Assembly (NCBI RefSeq): GCF_013839525.1
Contig: NZ_JACDIS010000009.1
Location: 1-64,000 of the forward strand
Origin: Chthonobacter rhizosphaerae
GTDB lineage: Bacteria > Pseudomonadota > Alphaproteobacteria > Rhizobiales > Pleomorphomonadaceae
Length of the DNA: 64,000 nt
Direction of reading: 5' to 3'
Position 1 is the stretch's first letter. Every line of letters starts with the position of its first letter. The translations under genes were made by a program, and so were the position numbers. Below, in pieces: positions 44,279 through 59,200 of this stretch. The notes under the pieces were generated by a model. The model made no database searches. It saw only the letters and a list, made by a program, of their open reading frames with translations, and was not told the DNA's origin.

Positions 44279-47200
44279 TCAGACCATCAGGTCGAAGCCG
44301 AACACGTGGTCCAGGGACTGGATGTCCGGGTCGTCCGCCGGGGTCTCCGGCGCCGGCGCGTCGACCGGGTCCAGAGGCTCGTCGATCGGTTCGGCGGCGG
44401 CGGCGAAGAGGAGGCCTTCCTCGGCGGACCCGTCGAAGAGGGCCGCCTGGATCTGCGCCGCCGGGGCGGGCTGGAGGCGGAAGTTCATCAGGTCCTGCGG
44501 ACCGTTGTTGAACGTCAGCCTCACCACCGTCTGGCCGGCGTCGAGGTCCACCGCCACGCCCGGCGTGGTCTGGAAGTTGGTCCAGGTGCCGGTGAGGGGC
44601 GTCGCCACGGTCACGGTCTCGACAGAGCCGCCGTTGGTGAAGGTGGCCGTGATGGACCGGCTCGGCCCGCTGGTCTCCCCGATCGCGGCCGAGAAGGAGA
44701 GGAGGTAGCGCCCCGCCTCTTCGACGTTGATCGTGTACTCCAGCCATTCGCCGTTCGAGACCCAGCCGACCGCGCCGGTGGGCGTCACCTCCACCGCACT
44801 GCCGGCGCGGCCGCCGTTGGTGCCGCCCTGGAGCCCGGCGGCGTCGTTGTAGGCGACGCCCTGGCCTCCGTTGTCGTAGGCGGTCGCCATCACCGTCAGG
44901 CCGTCGTCGTCGAGCACCGGAGCGGTGCCGCCGAACGGGGTCTGGGTGGCCGGCGCGGTCAGCGTGAACGACCGCAGGTCGAGCACGTAGCCGTTGGACG
45001 CCAGCGGTCCGTTGAAGGTGAGCCGCAGGGTCTGCAGGCCCGCCGAGAGCGGGATGCCGATCCCGGCCGTCGGCTGGAAGGCGGCGCTGTCGAAGTTGCT
45101 GCCGCCGGCGTGGCCGTCGGCGAGCGTCAGCGTCCCGAGCTGGGCGCCGCCCGCGAGGGAGACCGCGATGGTCGCCCCGGTCACCGGCGTCTTGGCGAGG
45201 GCCGCGAAGGTGTAGGTGCCGGCGGTCGGAACGTTGACCGTGTACTCCACCCACTCGCCCGGCTTCACGAAGCCGATGTCGTTCTGGGAACCGACGAACT
45301 CCACGTCCCGGCCCGGCCGGACCGTGGCGGCGGTGCCGCCGTCGAGCCCGGGATTGTCGTTCCAGGAGATGCCCTGGCCGCCGTTGTCGAAGTTGGTCGC
45401 GTCGACGGTCAGCGTGCCGTTGGAGAAGGTCGGGGCCGTCCCGCCGAAGGGCGTCTGCACGACCGTCGGCGTGAGGGTGAGGGACCGGAAGTCCTGGCTG
45501 CCGCCCGCGAAGGTGACGCGGACGACCTGCTCGCCGTCCTCCAGGGCCACCGAGCCGCCGGACCGGCTGGCGAAGGTGGACCAACTCGCCGTCGTCGGGT
45601 TGGCGATGGACCCGCTGGTGGCGTAGGCCGTCGTCTCCCCGGGGCGGAAGAAGCTGACCACCGCCGACCGGCCGGCGCCGGCCGCGTTGGCGAGGAGCAG
45701 GCTGAGGTCGTAGCGACCCGCCGTCTCCACGTCGATGGTGTACTCCAGCCACTCGCCGGCCTCGATCCAGCCGATGTCGCCGCCGGCGGTGGCCTCGACG
45801 TCGCTGCCGGCGCGCCCGCCGTTGGTGCCGCCCTGGAGGCCGGCCGCGTCGTTGTAGGCGACGCCCTGGCCTCCGAGGTCGTAGTTGGACGCGTCGATCG
45901 TGACCCCGTCCGCGTCGACCACGAACGGCGTGCCCGAGACCGGCCGTTGGTCGTCGCCCGGCGGATCGTACTGGTAGATGGTCACCGCGTTCAGGGCCGC
46001 GTTGTCGATGTCGGCGCTGAGGTTGAGGGTGATCTTGCCGTCGGTCACCGTCACCACGGTCTCCACGGCGATCGGCTTGTCGCCGCCGGCCACCGCGAAG
46101 GGGTCGAGGTTGGTGATGACCGGCTGGCCGTTGACCGACACGTCGAACTGACGCTGGCCGGCCGCGTTCCAGTAGGTCTCCTGGGTGTGGATCACCACCA
46201 CGTAGGTGCCGTTCGCGACCGAGATGGCGGCGGTCCAGTTGGAGCCGTCCTCGTAGGTCTTGAACGCCGAGCCCGCCGTGGCGTTGGCGCCGTTCGGGTT
46301 CGACGCCGCGTCCGTGCCGGGCGCCGTGTTGACGCTGCCGGAGACGACGACGCGGGGATCCGACTGGCCGACCAGCGGCACCCCGAGCACCGGGTCGTTG
46401 GCGATCGCGCCGCCGCCGAAGTTGACGCCGAGCACGAAGGCGCCGCGGTTGTCCCCGCCCGGATCCACCGGATCGGTGTCCGGGTCGAAGAAGTCGACCG
46501 TGCCGTCGTTGTCGCCGTCGTCCTCGATGGCGTCGTTGACCCCGTTCCCGTCCGCGTCGAACGCCTGGCCGAGGGTGAACGGCTTGACGTTTTTGATGAC
46601 GAACATGTGGTCGTTGTAGTCGTAGTTGCCGGCGCCCGGGTAATCCTGGATGCCGATGTAGGTGCCCTCGATCACCTCCCCGTCGGCGTCCAGCGCCTGG
46701 AAGAAGCGGATCAGGTGGCCCTGGTCGTCACCGACCAGCTGCCCGAAATTCGGGTCGATCCGGTTGGCCTCCGGGTCCGACCAGGACGAGTAGGTCGGCC
46801 GGCCGTCCACCGAGATGAAGAGGCCGAACGGGCCGTTCTGGTTGATGACGCCCCGGGCGACCGTCGCGCCCGACCCGGCCCCCGCCACCAGCTGGTCCGG
46901 CAGGATGGTCTGGCCCTGCTGGTCGTCGTTGGCGAAGAGGTTGTTGACCGCGCTCGAGTTCAGCCCGTGGAAGCCGAGGCGCGCCACGTTGCCTTGGTTC
47001 AGGAAGGCCGCGATCTGGATGATCTCGACCGGCCTGGCGCCGTCCAGCTTCTGCAGGTAGGGCATCAGGACTTCGTCGCCGATGGTCTCCACCACGCCGC
47101 CGCCGGCGAGTTCGCCCTGGGCCATGTCGGTGCCGTAGCCGAAGGCTTCCACGATCTGCGCCACGGTGGGCTCCGAGCCGTTCTCGGAGAATTCCTGGGC

Positions 47201-50200
47201 GAGGCCGGCCAGCTGGATGACCTGCGGGCCGTCCATGTCGTCGGAGCGGATCGTCAGCGTCGACTTGTAGAGGTCGGCGCCGCTGCCCGTCCCGGCGTGG
47301 GTGCCGATGAACCGGACCGTCACCTGGGCGCTCGCCCCGGCCGCGATCTGGGTCGGCACGGTCCCGACGATCTGGAAGGCCGCCGGGTTGCCGACGTCGA
47401 TGCCCTGGATCGTCAGCGGGCCGAAGCCGCTGTTGGTGATGGTGATCACCGCCTCGTTCCGGAACGCCTGGGTGGCGTTGACCGGGTTGTCGATGCTGGT
47501 GAACACCAGGCGGTCGTCGGCCGCCGCGTCGTCGAGGCCCGACACCACCATCTCCTGGCCGAAGCCCACGGGCTGGACGCCCTCGATGATGAAGAGGTTG
47601 TCGTTGTAGTCGTAGTTGATGCCCGTGTAGTCCATGACCCCGAGGAAGACGTTCGGGATCACGTTGCCGTCGGCGTCCAGGGCCTGGAACACCTTGACGG
47701 TGTGCCCTTGCTGGGCGCCGGGCACCTCCACGTCGCCGCGCGGGTTGAGGCGCGGGTCGGTGGAGAGGCCGGCGACCGAGATGCCGAACGCGTCGGCGCC
47801 GGTCCAGCCGTCGGGGATGTCGTTGGCCGTGAAGGTGCGGGTCGAGAAGCTCGTGTCGTTGCCGGTGTTCGGCAGGAGCCGCTGGTTGTCCGTTCCCTCA
47901 TGGTTCCAGAAGGTGACGCCGGCGCCCTTGTTGCCGGGGTTGTGGATGCCGATGGTCGCCCCGCCGGGACCGTGGAAGGCCGCGATCTGGGTGATCTTGG
48001 CGGCGGTGAAGCCGTCCGCGATCCGCCAGTAGGGCGACAGCACCTCCGTCTCGTCGGTCTTGGCGAAGACGTCGTCGGTGCTCAGCACCGAGTTCTCGCC
48101 GCCGCCACGGGTGGTGAGCCCCTCGATCACGTTGCCGAAGCCGAAGATGCGCCAGATCTCGTTGACGTTCGGCTCCTGCCCGCCTTCCGGCACGCGCTGC
48201 CAGAAGCCGGCGAGGTCCACCTCGGCCACCGGCGAGTCCGCGTCGTTGGTGCGGATGACGAGCTTGCCCTGGAAGACGGAGCTCGCCGCGTCGATCTGCG
48301 CCGCCGTTCCGGTCGGCGGGGTGTAGGCCGCCCGGTCGAACAGCACCTCCACGTCCAGGACGGCGCCCGGCGCGAGGGTGAGGCCGTCGAGGGCGGTGGG
48401 GTTGGCGAGCTTGAACGGCCCGTCCAGATCCACCTCCAGGACGGTGAGGGGCTCGGTCCCGGTATTGGAGATCCGCACCGTGCCGCTGTCCTTGAAGTCC
48501 CGGGTGACGCCGTCCTGAACCGGGTTCTCCAGGAAGGAGAAGTGCAGACGGTCGTCGAAGTAGGCCGGATCGAGGCTCTGGACCGCGATGTCGGCGTTGG
48601 CGTTGCCCGGGGCCGGCGAAAGGTCCAGGTAGTCGATGCCGTTGGCGCCCGGCGCGTCGGAGACGATGCGCAGCTGGTACTGCACGCCCGCCTGCAGGGT
48701 CGCGTAGACGGACTCCTCGCCCGCGGCGCCCGTGCCGGGGAAGTCGCTCTCGTCGAGCTCCACCCCGTTCAGGAACCAGGTGAGGCCCTGGCCGTTGGCG
48801 GCGCCGGTGTTGGCGGCGACGTCCAGCTTGTAGATGCCGTCGGCCGCGACGGTGAAGTAGAAGTCCACCGCGCTGCCGCTGACCACGTTCGCGGACCCGT
48901 CCGTCGCCTCCAGCTCGATGCGACCGGAGCCCACGATGTCGGCGTGGTCGGGCTCGAACGCCTCGACCGGATCGCGGGTGACCCGCAGGCCGTCCACGTT
49001 CGGGCCCACGCCGCCCGGCGCCGTCACCGTGATGGTATTGACGCCCGCCGCCAGGGCGAGGACGGCCTTCTGGGCGCCCCAGACCGATTCCGCCGCGTTG
49101 CTGTTCGGCAGGAAGGGCAGGGTCTCGACCACCTGTCCGTTGACCGAGAGGGTCATCGGGCGCGCGGTCTTGGTGGTCGCGAGAGCGTAGAGGATGTCGA
49201 TGCCGTAGGAGCCGGCCGCGTCCACCTCGATCGTCCAGGTGAGGGTCTCGTTGGTCGGGCCGACGAAGTCCACGAAGCCCGTGCCGGACTGGTCGCGGTC
49301 TTCGGTGATGACCGCGGCCGCGCCGCTGCGGACGGCGTTCTCCGCCTCGTAGAGGACGTAGGTGACGCCGTCGACGACCACCTCGCCGTCGTTCGGGACC
49401 GACGGCTCGTCCGCCGGCACCAGCACCTCCATCTGGTCGATGTTCGGGCCGGTGGCGTTGACCGAGCGCAGGGTCACGGTGTTCTGGCCGGCGGCCAGGG
49501 TCACCGGGATCTCCACGGTCAGCCAGGTCGCCCAGCGGGCGTCGGCGGTGGCGCCGGCGGCCGGCGGGAACGGATTGACCGTCACGATCGTGCCGTTCAC
49601 CTCCACCTGCAGCGGCCGGACGCCGCCGCCCGTGCCGGCGGGGTCGCTGCCGTTGGCGTAGCGGAAGCGCAGGATGGCCGCGCCGGCGTCATCGGCCGAC
49701 ACCTGGAAGGCGAAGGTCATGAAGTCGGCGTTGGTGGCGCCGAAATCCGCATAGCCGCCCGGCACGCCGTCCGTGTTGTCGGTGTTGCCGTCGGTGCCGA
49801 CGGCCCCGGGCCGCAGGCCGTTGACGAGGCCGGTGGTGCCGGTCTCCGGGTTCGAGGCGTCGCGGATCTGGATCTGCGCGTTGACCCCGGTGGCGACCGT
49901 GACGGCGGTGCCGTCGGCGGGCGTGCGGTCCTCCGCCTGGATGGTGAGGAGCGTCACGTACTCCGGCTCGGACGGGTCCTCGCCGGGCGTGAACACCACG
50001 CTGGCGGTGGCCGTGTTGAGCGCGTCGTCGGTGACCTCCACCTTGGCGGTCACCTGGCCGGTGAGGGCGCCGAGGTCCACGGTGAACTGCTTCTGGGCGT
50101 TCAGCACCACCGTCTGTTTGGGGCCGTCGTTGAACTGCACCCGGATGGCGGTGATGTCGTCGTCGAGGCCGTTCACCTGGAACACCGCCTGGGCGGGGTT

Positions 50201-53200
50201 GTCGGTGTCGATGGCCAGGATGGCGAGGTTGCCGTCAGCGTCGGCCGAGATGTCCGCCGTGACGCCGCCCGGCGCCGGGGTGAGCAGGATCAGCTGGCTG
50301 GCGCCGGTGCCCCGGTTCAGCGTCATCAGGTAGAGCTGGCCGGTGACCGGGTTCTCGATGATGTCGAGCGGGTCGATGTAGTTGTTGATGACCGACCCGT
50401 CCGGACGGCGCAGCACGTCGTCGCCGATGATCTTGCCTTCCGCGTCCACCTTGATGACGCGGACGTTGTCGCCCGTGGAGAACTGGGCGAACAGGATGGC
50501 GCCCTTCAGGTTCGACCCGAAGGCGTTGCCCTTGTACTCGGTCGCGCCGTTCGGCGACTGGTTGTAGCCGAGGTTGTAGACGCCATCGAGGTCGTAGTCC
50601 GGGTCGGTCTGCACGCCGGTCTGGTAGCCGTCCGTGTTCGGGTTGCCGTCGTTGCCGCCAACCACCTCGTTCGGATCCCGCCCGGAGGTCGGGTTGCCGC
50701 CGTTGAGGACGTACTCGTCGCGCAGCACGTTCGGGTGGCCGTAGTAGCCGCCCTCGTCGACCGTGAAGAGATAGTCGTACTGCTTCGGCGAGTTGCTGAT
50801 GACCGTGTCGAGGCCCGGCTGGGTCGGATCCTGCGGGGTCTTGCCGCCGGACGCCGTGCCGTTGGTCGGGACGTAGAGCTGCCCGTTGGAATGCCAGACC
50901 AGGTCATAGGCGTTGCGCACGCCGGTGGCGTAGATCTTCAGCACCGCGTCCTGGGCGAACGGGTTGTACATGCCCGGATAAGTGCCGTCGGCATTGAACT
51001 GCGACAGCGGGAAGCTGGTCGTCGGCGTGTCGTCCAGGTCTATCGGCTCCGTCCGGACGTCGAAGCCGCCGGCCGGGGCGTCCCGGGTGGGGTCGATCTC
51101 CAGGATGGCGGCGTTGAGCAGGCGCTCGGGACGGTTGCCCCAGGCGTTGTCCGGCGCGCCGGCGGCGGAGTTGGAGCCCTGGCTGAGGTAGAGCAGGTAT
51201 TCGGGCTCGCCGGCCTGGCCGAAGGCCGGGTTCGGGCGGAATTCCAGGCTGTTGGTCAGGTGGTCGCCGCCCGAGCGCGGCAGGCCGGTGATGTAGGTCT
51301 CCGCCGTGGCGTTCTCGAACGAGCCGCCCGTGCCGAGGGTGATCTTGCTGACCCGGCCGGAAAATTCCGGCGTGTTGAACGCCTTGGCCTCGCGCGGGAT
51401 CGGGGCGTTGTCGGTGATCCAGATCGTGTTCGGATCCTCCGGATCGAAGGCGAAGCCCACGATGCCGCGGCGGCCGGCGCTGCCCGCGTCCAGGTAGTCG
51501 AGCGACAGGGTCTCCTGGGAGGCCTTGTCGATCGAGCCGTCGGACTTCACGGTCCAGCGGTGCACCTCGCCGGTGATGGTGGCGACGTAGAGCTTGCCGT
51601 CCGGGCCGAACTCGATGGAGGTGTAGCCGCCGGCGCCGTCGTTGAAGCCGTCGAGCAGCGTGGTGGTGGTGAAGGCCACCTCGCGCGGCACGTCCACCGG
51701 CGCGGTGCCGGTCACGAACGTGGTGGTCAGGTCCTGGAACTGGAGGAGCGCCCCGTCCGGGTTCTCCACGCTGCCGAGGTCCATCACGTCCTGCACCTTC
51801 AGGGTGTAGCTGGTGTTCTCCTTCAGCTGCTGCAGCGGCCGGATCGTGAGCGAGTCGGCGCCGCCGCTGATCTGGACGTCGATCTCGACCTCCACCCCCG
51901 TGAGGGTCTCGACGAGCTTGATGCCCTCCACGTAGGCGATGTTCGGGCCGCGGTTGCCGTCGGCCTGGAGATTGACGCCGACCACGAGGCTGGAGGTCGG
52001 GTCGATGTCGACCGGCAGTTCGCCGTTCGGCCCGAGGGCGATCGACACCTGGCCGTCCTCCAGGGACGCCGCCACCGGGGCGGTGAAGAAGGAGTAGTCC
52101 AGGTCCGCCGTGCGGCCGTCGCCCGGGGTGAGGTCCGGGACGCGCTCCACCTCGATGTACTGGATCTCGGTGTTGGTGCCGCCGATCGAGTCGATCGTCA
52201 GCCGCCCGTCGGTGACGGTCACCATCTTGGTGACCAGGGTGGAGCGGAAGCCGCCGCCGGTCTGCGTGCCGTCGATCGGGTTGGCCGGCACCCAGGTCGG
52301 AATGGCCCGCTGGCCTTCCAGGTTCACCACGTAGTTGCTGTCGAACGCGCCGGCGGTGTCGCCGATGGACAGCGTCACCTGATAGGTGCCGTTCTCCAGC
52401 GCCATCTCCCAGGCCCGGGAGCCGCTGGCGCCGGCGCCGGGATACTCGAAGTGGGCGTAGGTCTTCTGCAGGTCGGACGCGCCCGGCACGGTGTTCTTGT
52501 ACCAGTGGGCGTTGGCCGGCTGGGCGGTCGGCGTCGTGCCGTTCGCCGTGCCGTCCGCGACGCTCGCCTCGGTCACCCAGCCGTAGCTGAAGCCGTTGCC
52601 CCGGTCGCCGTAGGCGGCGCCGATGTCCGCCAGGTAGCCGGCGGGCGTCACGAAGCCGTTTGGCAGGCCCTGGAAGGTCTGGCCCGGCGCCGGCTGGAAG
52701 TTGATCTTCACCACCTCCTCGAAGCGGATCAGGTCGCGGGTTTCGCCCGGCAGGTCGCCGTCGCGGCTGACCGTCACCTCGTCGATGTTGGGGCCGTTGG
52801 CGATCTGGTTGGTGAAGCTGATCGTGTTCGGCCCGGCGGCGAGCTCAACGTCGATCGTCACCTCGCCCCAGGTGGACCAGCCGTCGGTGGCGCCGGCCGG
52901 GGTGGTGGAGGAGAACGGGACCGTCTGCTGCACACCGCCGACGCTGACCGTCATCGGACGGTCGGTGGCGCCGCCGTTGGCGTAGCGGATCGTCAGCTGG
53001 TAGGTGCCGGCGGACGGCGCCGTGATGGTGAAGGAGGCGCTGTCGCCGACGTCGTTGCCGGTGTCCAGATAGCCGCTGCCCTCGTAGCCGGGCCGGAGCC
53101 CGAACTGGTCGAAGGCGAGGCCCGGTCCGCTGTTGGCGGCGGTCGCCAGCGGCTCCTTGTTGGTGGGCGTGCGGGCGACGGTGTCGGCCGGCGTACCGGC

Positions 53201-56200
53201 CACGGCCTCCACGTCCTGGATGGCGAAGGTCTCGGCCTGCACGGTGACGGAGAAGTCCTCCACCGGCGGCTCGTCGTCGGCGATGACGATGGTCATGCCG
53301 GTCTCGGCCGTGTTGCCGGCCTCGTCGGTCACGATCACCGTGGCGGTCCGAGTGCCCGGGGGCAGGGCGGACCCGTCCACGGTGAAGTCGCCGTCCGCAT
53401 CCGGCAGCACGGTGACGCGGGTGGCGCCGCCGTCGAAGCTGACCTCAACCTTGACGATGTCGTCGTCGACGCCGGCGATGTTGAAGTTGATCGAGGCCGC
53501 CTCGGTCTCGTTCAGCTCGCCCACCGGGCCGGAGAGGAAGAGCGGCTGGTCATCGGCGTCGGCCGAGACGTCGGCGCCGATCGGGCCGGTGCCGAGCGCG
53601 GTGATCTCGATGCGGTCCACGTTCGGGCCGGTGGTGGCGCCGGCCGGGATGGCGAGCGAGAAGACGTTCGCGCCGGCCTGCAGGGTCACCGGGACGGTGA
53701 AGAAGGCCCAGTTGTTGAACCCCTCGGCGGGCCCGGTGGAGTTCGTGCCGGTGGCCGGCAGGGCGAGCGTGGTCGGCGCGCCGCCGTTGACCACCAGGTC
53801 GAGCGGGCGGGCGGTGTTGGAGGCGAAGCGGACGTTGAAGTCGTAGGTGCCCGCCTGCGAGACGGTCACCGTGTAGGTGAGCCGGTCGCCCGCCGTGTCG
53901 CCGTAGTCCACGTAGCCGGTGCCGGAGAAGTCCGGCCGCAGCCCGGTCGGCAGGTTCGGGTTGGTCTCCGGGTTGGACGGGTCGCGGATGGTCGTGACCG
54001 TCGCGTTGGCGCCGTTGTCCAAGGAGGTGATCACGCCGGATTCCGCCTGGATGACGATCGGCGTGAAGGCCGGCGTCGCCCCGACGGTGACGGTGAAGCC
54101 CACCTCGGGCGAGGTCAGCGCGCCGTCGGTGGCGAGCGCCACCACGCTGTAGGTGCCGACCGGCAGGGTGCCGGCGATCTGGAGCTGGCCGTTCGTCACC
54201 GTCATGCCGGCCGGCAGCGGCGAGCCGTCGGCGAGCCGGGCCACGTAGGTCACGGCCGTTCCGTCCGGATCGGTGGCGCCGAGTTCGGCGGCGAGGTTCA
54301 CGACGCCGGCGGTGCCGGCGACGATCGCCACGTCGTCGATGGCGGCGCCCGCCGCGAGGGTCGGTGCCTCGTTGACGTCGCCGACGGCGACCGAGACGGT
54401 GCCGGTGGTCGTCAGGCCCTCGGCGTCGGTGACGCTGACCGCGACGTTCACCGTCTCGCCGGCCTCATGGTCGAGGCTGACGCCGTTGGCGAGCTTGAGG
54501 GTCGCGCCGTCGATGACGAAGCGGGCGTCGGCGGTGGAGAAGGTCAGCCCGGCCGCCGAGCCGTCCGGATCGAGCGCGGAGAGCGTCCCGACCACGGCGC
54601 CGGCGACGTTCTCGGTGACGGCGCCGCCGGTGAGCACCGGGGCGGTCGGCGGCAGTTCGGCCGCCTCCGTGCGGGTGAAGGTCAGCTTGTCGATGCGCAG
54701 GAACTCGCCCGCGTTGGACAGGCCGGTGAGGGTGGCGACGCTGGAGGCGTCGACGTAGACCGGCGTCGTGAAGGTGATGACCTTCAGGTTGCCGGACTGT
54801 CCGCCGTCGCCGCGGGGCTGGCCCGGGTTCACGAAGGCGCCGTTGGCGTCGAACGACAGGTTCGAGGCGAGCACCGTGTCGCCGATGGAGAGCGAGAAGG
54901 TGGAGTTGCCGTCGGTCTCGTCATAGACGGTGATCGACACCTCGTACCAGCCCTCGATCACGCCGTTCTGCGCCAGGTTGGTGCTGACGGCGGCGGACTG
55001 GCTGGCGTTGGTGCGGATCACCTGGTTGCCGGACGCGCCGGGGAGGGCGGCCGCATAGAAGGCGGTCGCGCTCGGAAGGCCGGTGAAGGCCTCGGCCTCG
55101 ACCGTGATGGTGTCGCCGGCGGCGGGGCCCTCGACGATGAAGTCGATGGTCAGCTCGGCCCGAAGCCCGTTCGGATCGGTGGCGACGACGGTGAAGCTGG
55201 TCTCGCCGGGCATGGTCGGCGTGCCGACGATGACGCCCTCCTCGTTGAGCGTCAGGCCGGCCGGCAGATCCTCCACCGTGAGGACGAGGGAGTCGCCGTC
55301 CGGATCGGAGAAGGCCTCGGCGAAGCTCGCGAGATCGATGCCCTCGATCTCCTGGCCGACGGCGGCCAGATAGGGCTCGTAGGCGACGCCCGCGTCGACC
55401 TCGGGAGCCTCGTTCACGTCCTCGACCGTGAGATCGAAGGAGGTGGAGATGGTGCCGCCCTTGCCGTCGCTGGCGGTCACGGTGACCGTGTAGGGAACGG
55501 GGCTCGGGGCGGCCGCGAGGATGCCCTTGAGGGTGCCCTGCTCGACCACGAGGCCGGAGAAGCCCGCGGCCGGGTTGCCGCTGCCGTCGACGACCGTGAC
55601 CGTGTAGGTCAGGGCGTCGCCGTCCGCGTCCACGAAGGGAAGGTCGATCTCGAGGGCGGAGCGCTCGGGCAGGACCTGGTCGGCGATGCCGCCGCCGACC
55701 ACCACCGGCGCGCGGTTGGTTTCGGCGACGCTCTCCTCCACGAGCTGCACGTTGCTGAAGCTGACGGAGCCGAGGCCGTTGCCGGCGACGTCGTCGTCGG
55801 CCACGAAGACCAGCGACGAGATGGTCTTCCCGGCGTGGGCCGACAGGTCGATCGTCACGGTGACGGTCTGGCCGGGCACGCCGGTCGCGCCCTGGCGCAG
55901 GTCCACGAACGTGGACTGACCCTGCGTGCCGAACAGCTGGTAGACGGAGCGGTCCGCCGTCTCGAACGGCGCGTTGTCGTCGTCGAAGCCGATGGCCACG
56001 ATCTCCGACAGCGAGGCGCCGAGGGTCACCGTGGCGACGAGCTTGGTGTCGGCCGTGATGGTGTAGGTGCTGCCGATCGGGGCGCGCTTCCACAGGTTGC
56101 CGGCAAGCATGAGCGTGGAGCCGGCGTCGGTGACGCTCGCGCCCGCGCCGCCGTCCTGGCTGCTGTAGGAGGTGAGCGTCGCCGGGGAGAAGACGATCCC

Positions 56201-59200
56201 GGTCGGCGGAATCGGCTCGGCCACGTCGCCGACCTGGAGGGTGACGGTCCGGGTGCTCGCAAGGCCGGCCTCGTCCGTGGCGGTGATCACCACGTCGATC
56301 GTGGGCTCGCTCTCGTAGTCGAACACCGCGCCTTCGGCGACGACGAGCCGGCCGGTGTCGTCGATGACGAAGCGGGCGTCGTCCACCGCGAGGCTGACGC
56401 TGTCGCCAGCGTCCGGATCGACCGCCGAGACGGTGCCGACCACGGTGCCGGCGGCGGCCGCCTCCGAGACGGTCCGCGGGCCGAAGAGGGCGATCGAGCT
56501 CGGCGCCTCGTTGGCGTCGACGACGGTGACGGTGATCGCCTGGGTGACGCTGGCGGCGCCGTCGGAGACGGTGACGGTGGCTTCGAGGACGCCATCGCCG
56601 TTCGCGTCGGACATGGTCTCGAAGTCGGCGCCGGCCTTCAGCAAAAGGGTGCCGTCCGCCCCGATGGTCAGCTTGTCGGCGTCGGCGCCGGTCAGGCTGT
56701 AGGTGAGGGTGTCGCCGTCGAGATCCGTCGCGACGATCGCGCCGACGGCGGTGGTGTTTTCCGCGACCGTGAAGGCGGGCTCGCTGGTGATCGCCGGGGC
56801 GGTGTTGTCGACCACCGGAACGTCGTCGGCCGTGTCATTCGCCACGGTGACCGTGACGGTCCGCGTGGTGCTGGCGGTGCCGTCGAAGGCGAGGACCTCG
56901 ACCGTGTAGACGTTGTCCGCGTCCGCCGGCGCCTCGAAGTCCGGGGCCGCCTTGAAGGTCAGGGCGCCGGTGTTGGCGTCGATGGCGAAGAGGGCGTTGT
57001 CGGTGGCCGGGTTGGCCGACAGGCTGTAGGTGACCCGGTCGCCGTCGAGGTCCGTGGCGGTCAGGGCGCCCACGGCGAGCGCGCCCTCGGTGACCGTGAA
57101 AGCGTCGCCGGTGACGACCGGCAGCGCGTTCGGCGCGGAGAAGTCCGGGGTGGCGCCGACGGCCGTGATCGCGATGGCATCGATGTTCGGGCCGGTGGTG
57201 GCGCCGGCCGGAATGGCGAGCGCGAACGTATGGGCCCCGGCCGAGAGAGTGAGGGTGACCTTCATCACCGCCCAGTTGTTGAAGCCCTCGGTCGGGCCGG
57301 ACACGGTGGTGCCGGTCGCGGCGAACGGGATGGACTGGCCGGCGCCGCCGTCCACCGAGAAGGTGAGCGGCCGCAGGCTGTTGGACGCGTAGCGGAAATG
57401 GACGTCGAACGTGCCGCCGGTGGGCAGCGTGAAGGTGTAGGTCGCCTTGTCGCCGGCGGTGTTGCCGAAGTCCAGATAGCCGCTGCCGCTGAAGCCGGGG
57501 CGCAGGCCCGTGGGCAGGGTCGGGTTGGTCTCCGGGTTGCGCGGGGTCCGGATCGCCGTGTCGGAGTCCTCCGGCGTGCTGTCCACCAGCGACAGCGTGG
57601 CGGATTCCGCCTGGATGAGGATCTGGGTGAACGGATCGGGGACCGGGGCGCTTTCGACCGTGACGCTGAGCGGGACGCCCGCGGAGGCGAGCGTGCCGTC
57701 GGTGGCGAACACCTCGACCGCATAGGTGCCCGGCGCGACCGTGCCGGCCACGCTGAGCGCGCCGTTCACGACCGTGATGCCGACCGGCAGGGTGCCGCCG
57801 GCCGGAGCGCGCACGCCGAGGGCGAGGGCGTCGCCGTCCACGTCCGCGGCTACGAGGCCGGTCAGGTCGACCGTGCCGCCCGTCGACGGCAGGGTGGCGG
57901 CCGCCAGGGAGCCGGTGAGAGTCGGGGCGTCGTTCACGGCCGAGACCGAGACGGTGGCCGTGGAGGAGGCGGTCAGGCCGGCCGCGTCCTTGACGGTGTA
58001 GCTGATGGTGGCGGTGCCGTTGAAGTTGGCGGCCGGGGTGAAGACCAGGCTGGCGCCGTTCACCGCGACGGTGCCCTGGGCGGCGGGCACGCTGGCGGTG
58101 ATGGTCAGCGCGTCGCCCGCGTCCGGATCGGCGATCGCGCCGGAGAGGTCGATCACGACCGACGCGTCCTCGGCGGTGGAGGCCTGCACCGCGGCGGCGG
58201 TCGGAGCCTCGTTCACGTCGGCCGGCGTGTCCAGCGCGACGACGATCTTGTCGATGTTCGGGCCGGTGATCTGGGACCCGAGCGAGGTGAGGCGCAGGGT
58301 GGTCGTGCCGGCAGGCAGGGTGACGAGCCGCGTCTCGGTCGTCCAGGCCTCCCAGCCGCTGACGATGGTGGTCGGGTTGGCGTCGTTGGTGCCGGGCGCG
58401 GTGTCGAGCTCGGTGATGTCGTGCGGCAGCCGCGCGGGCGCCGACCAGGCGGTGGGGCTGAACTGGAAGGTGGTGAGGAGCGCGGAGGACTGGGCGTCCA
58501 CCAGTTCGAGCTGGCGACCGGCGTTGCTGCCGTTGGCGTAGGTGATGCTCACCGCGTAGGTGCCGGCTCTCGCCACGTCGACCGTGAAGTCCGCGAAGGC
58601 GGCGGCGCCGCCCCAGTCGAGGTAGGCCTCGCCCTCCGCGCCGACCCGGAAGGTCTCGTCGGACGTGGTGACGGCGTTCTTGGCGGCCATGAACGCCGGC
58701 GTGATCGGGCGGTTGGCGTCCAGGGACGTGGTGGGCGTGGCGGCGGGGGCGAGATCCTCGGCCTGGAAGACGAACACGTCCGGGTTGGGGGCGCGGACGT
58801 CCAGGTAGTCGATGTTCGGGCCGCTGTAGCCGTTCGAGGTCAGGCGGATGGTGTTCTCGCCGGCCTGAAGCTCCACGCGCGTCCAGACTTCCCGGTAGGT
58901 GGTGTTCGCGCCGGTGTTCGGCATGTCGAACAGGCGGTCCCAGAGAGCGCCGTTGACGTCGAGCCGCATCGGACGGTTCGCGACGCCGGCGGAGAAGAAG
59001 GCGTAGCCGAAGGCGAGGTCATAGGCGCCGGCCGCGTCCACCGTGAAGGTCCACTCCACGTATTCGCCGGCGCCGTTGTTGAAGTCGCCGTTGAGGCCGC
59101 TGAAATCCACATAGGAGTCGCCGTCGGCGGCGTCCGCGTTGGCGGCGTCGGCTCCGGTCGCCGTGCCGACGGACACGATGGTGGGCGTGGTCGCGATGGA

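Noticed and set aside
44279-45900. RTX calcium-binding nonapeptide repeats in the type I substrate
   Set aside because: Searched the C-terminal region by eye for GGxGxDxxx series; none found, only Gly-rich module loops.
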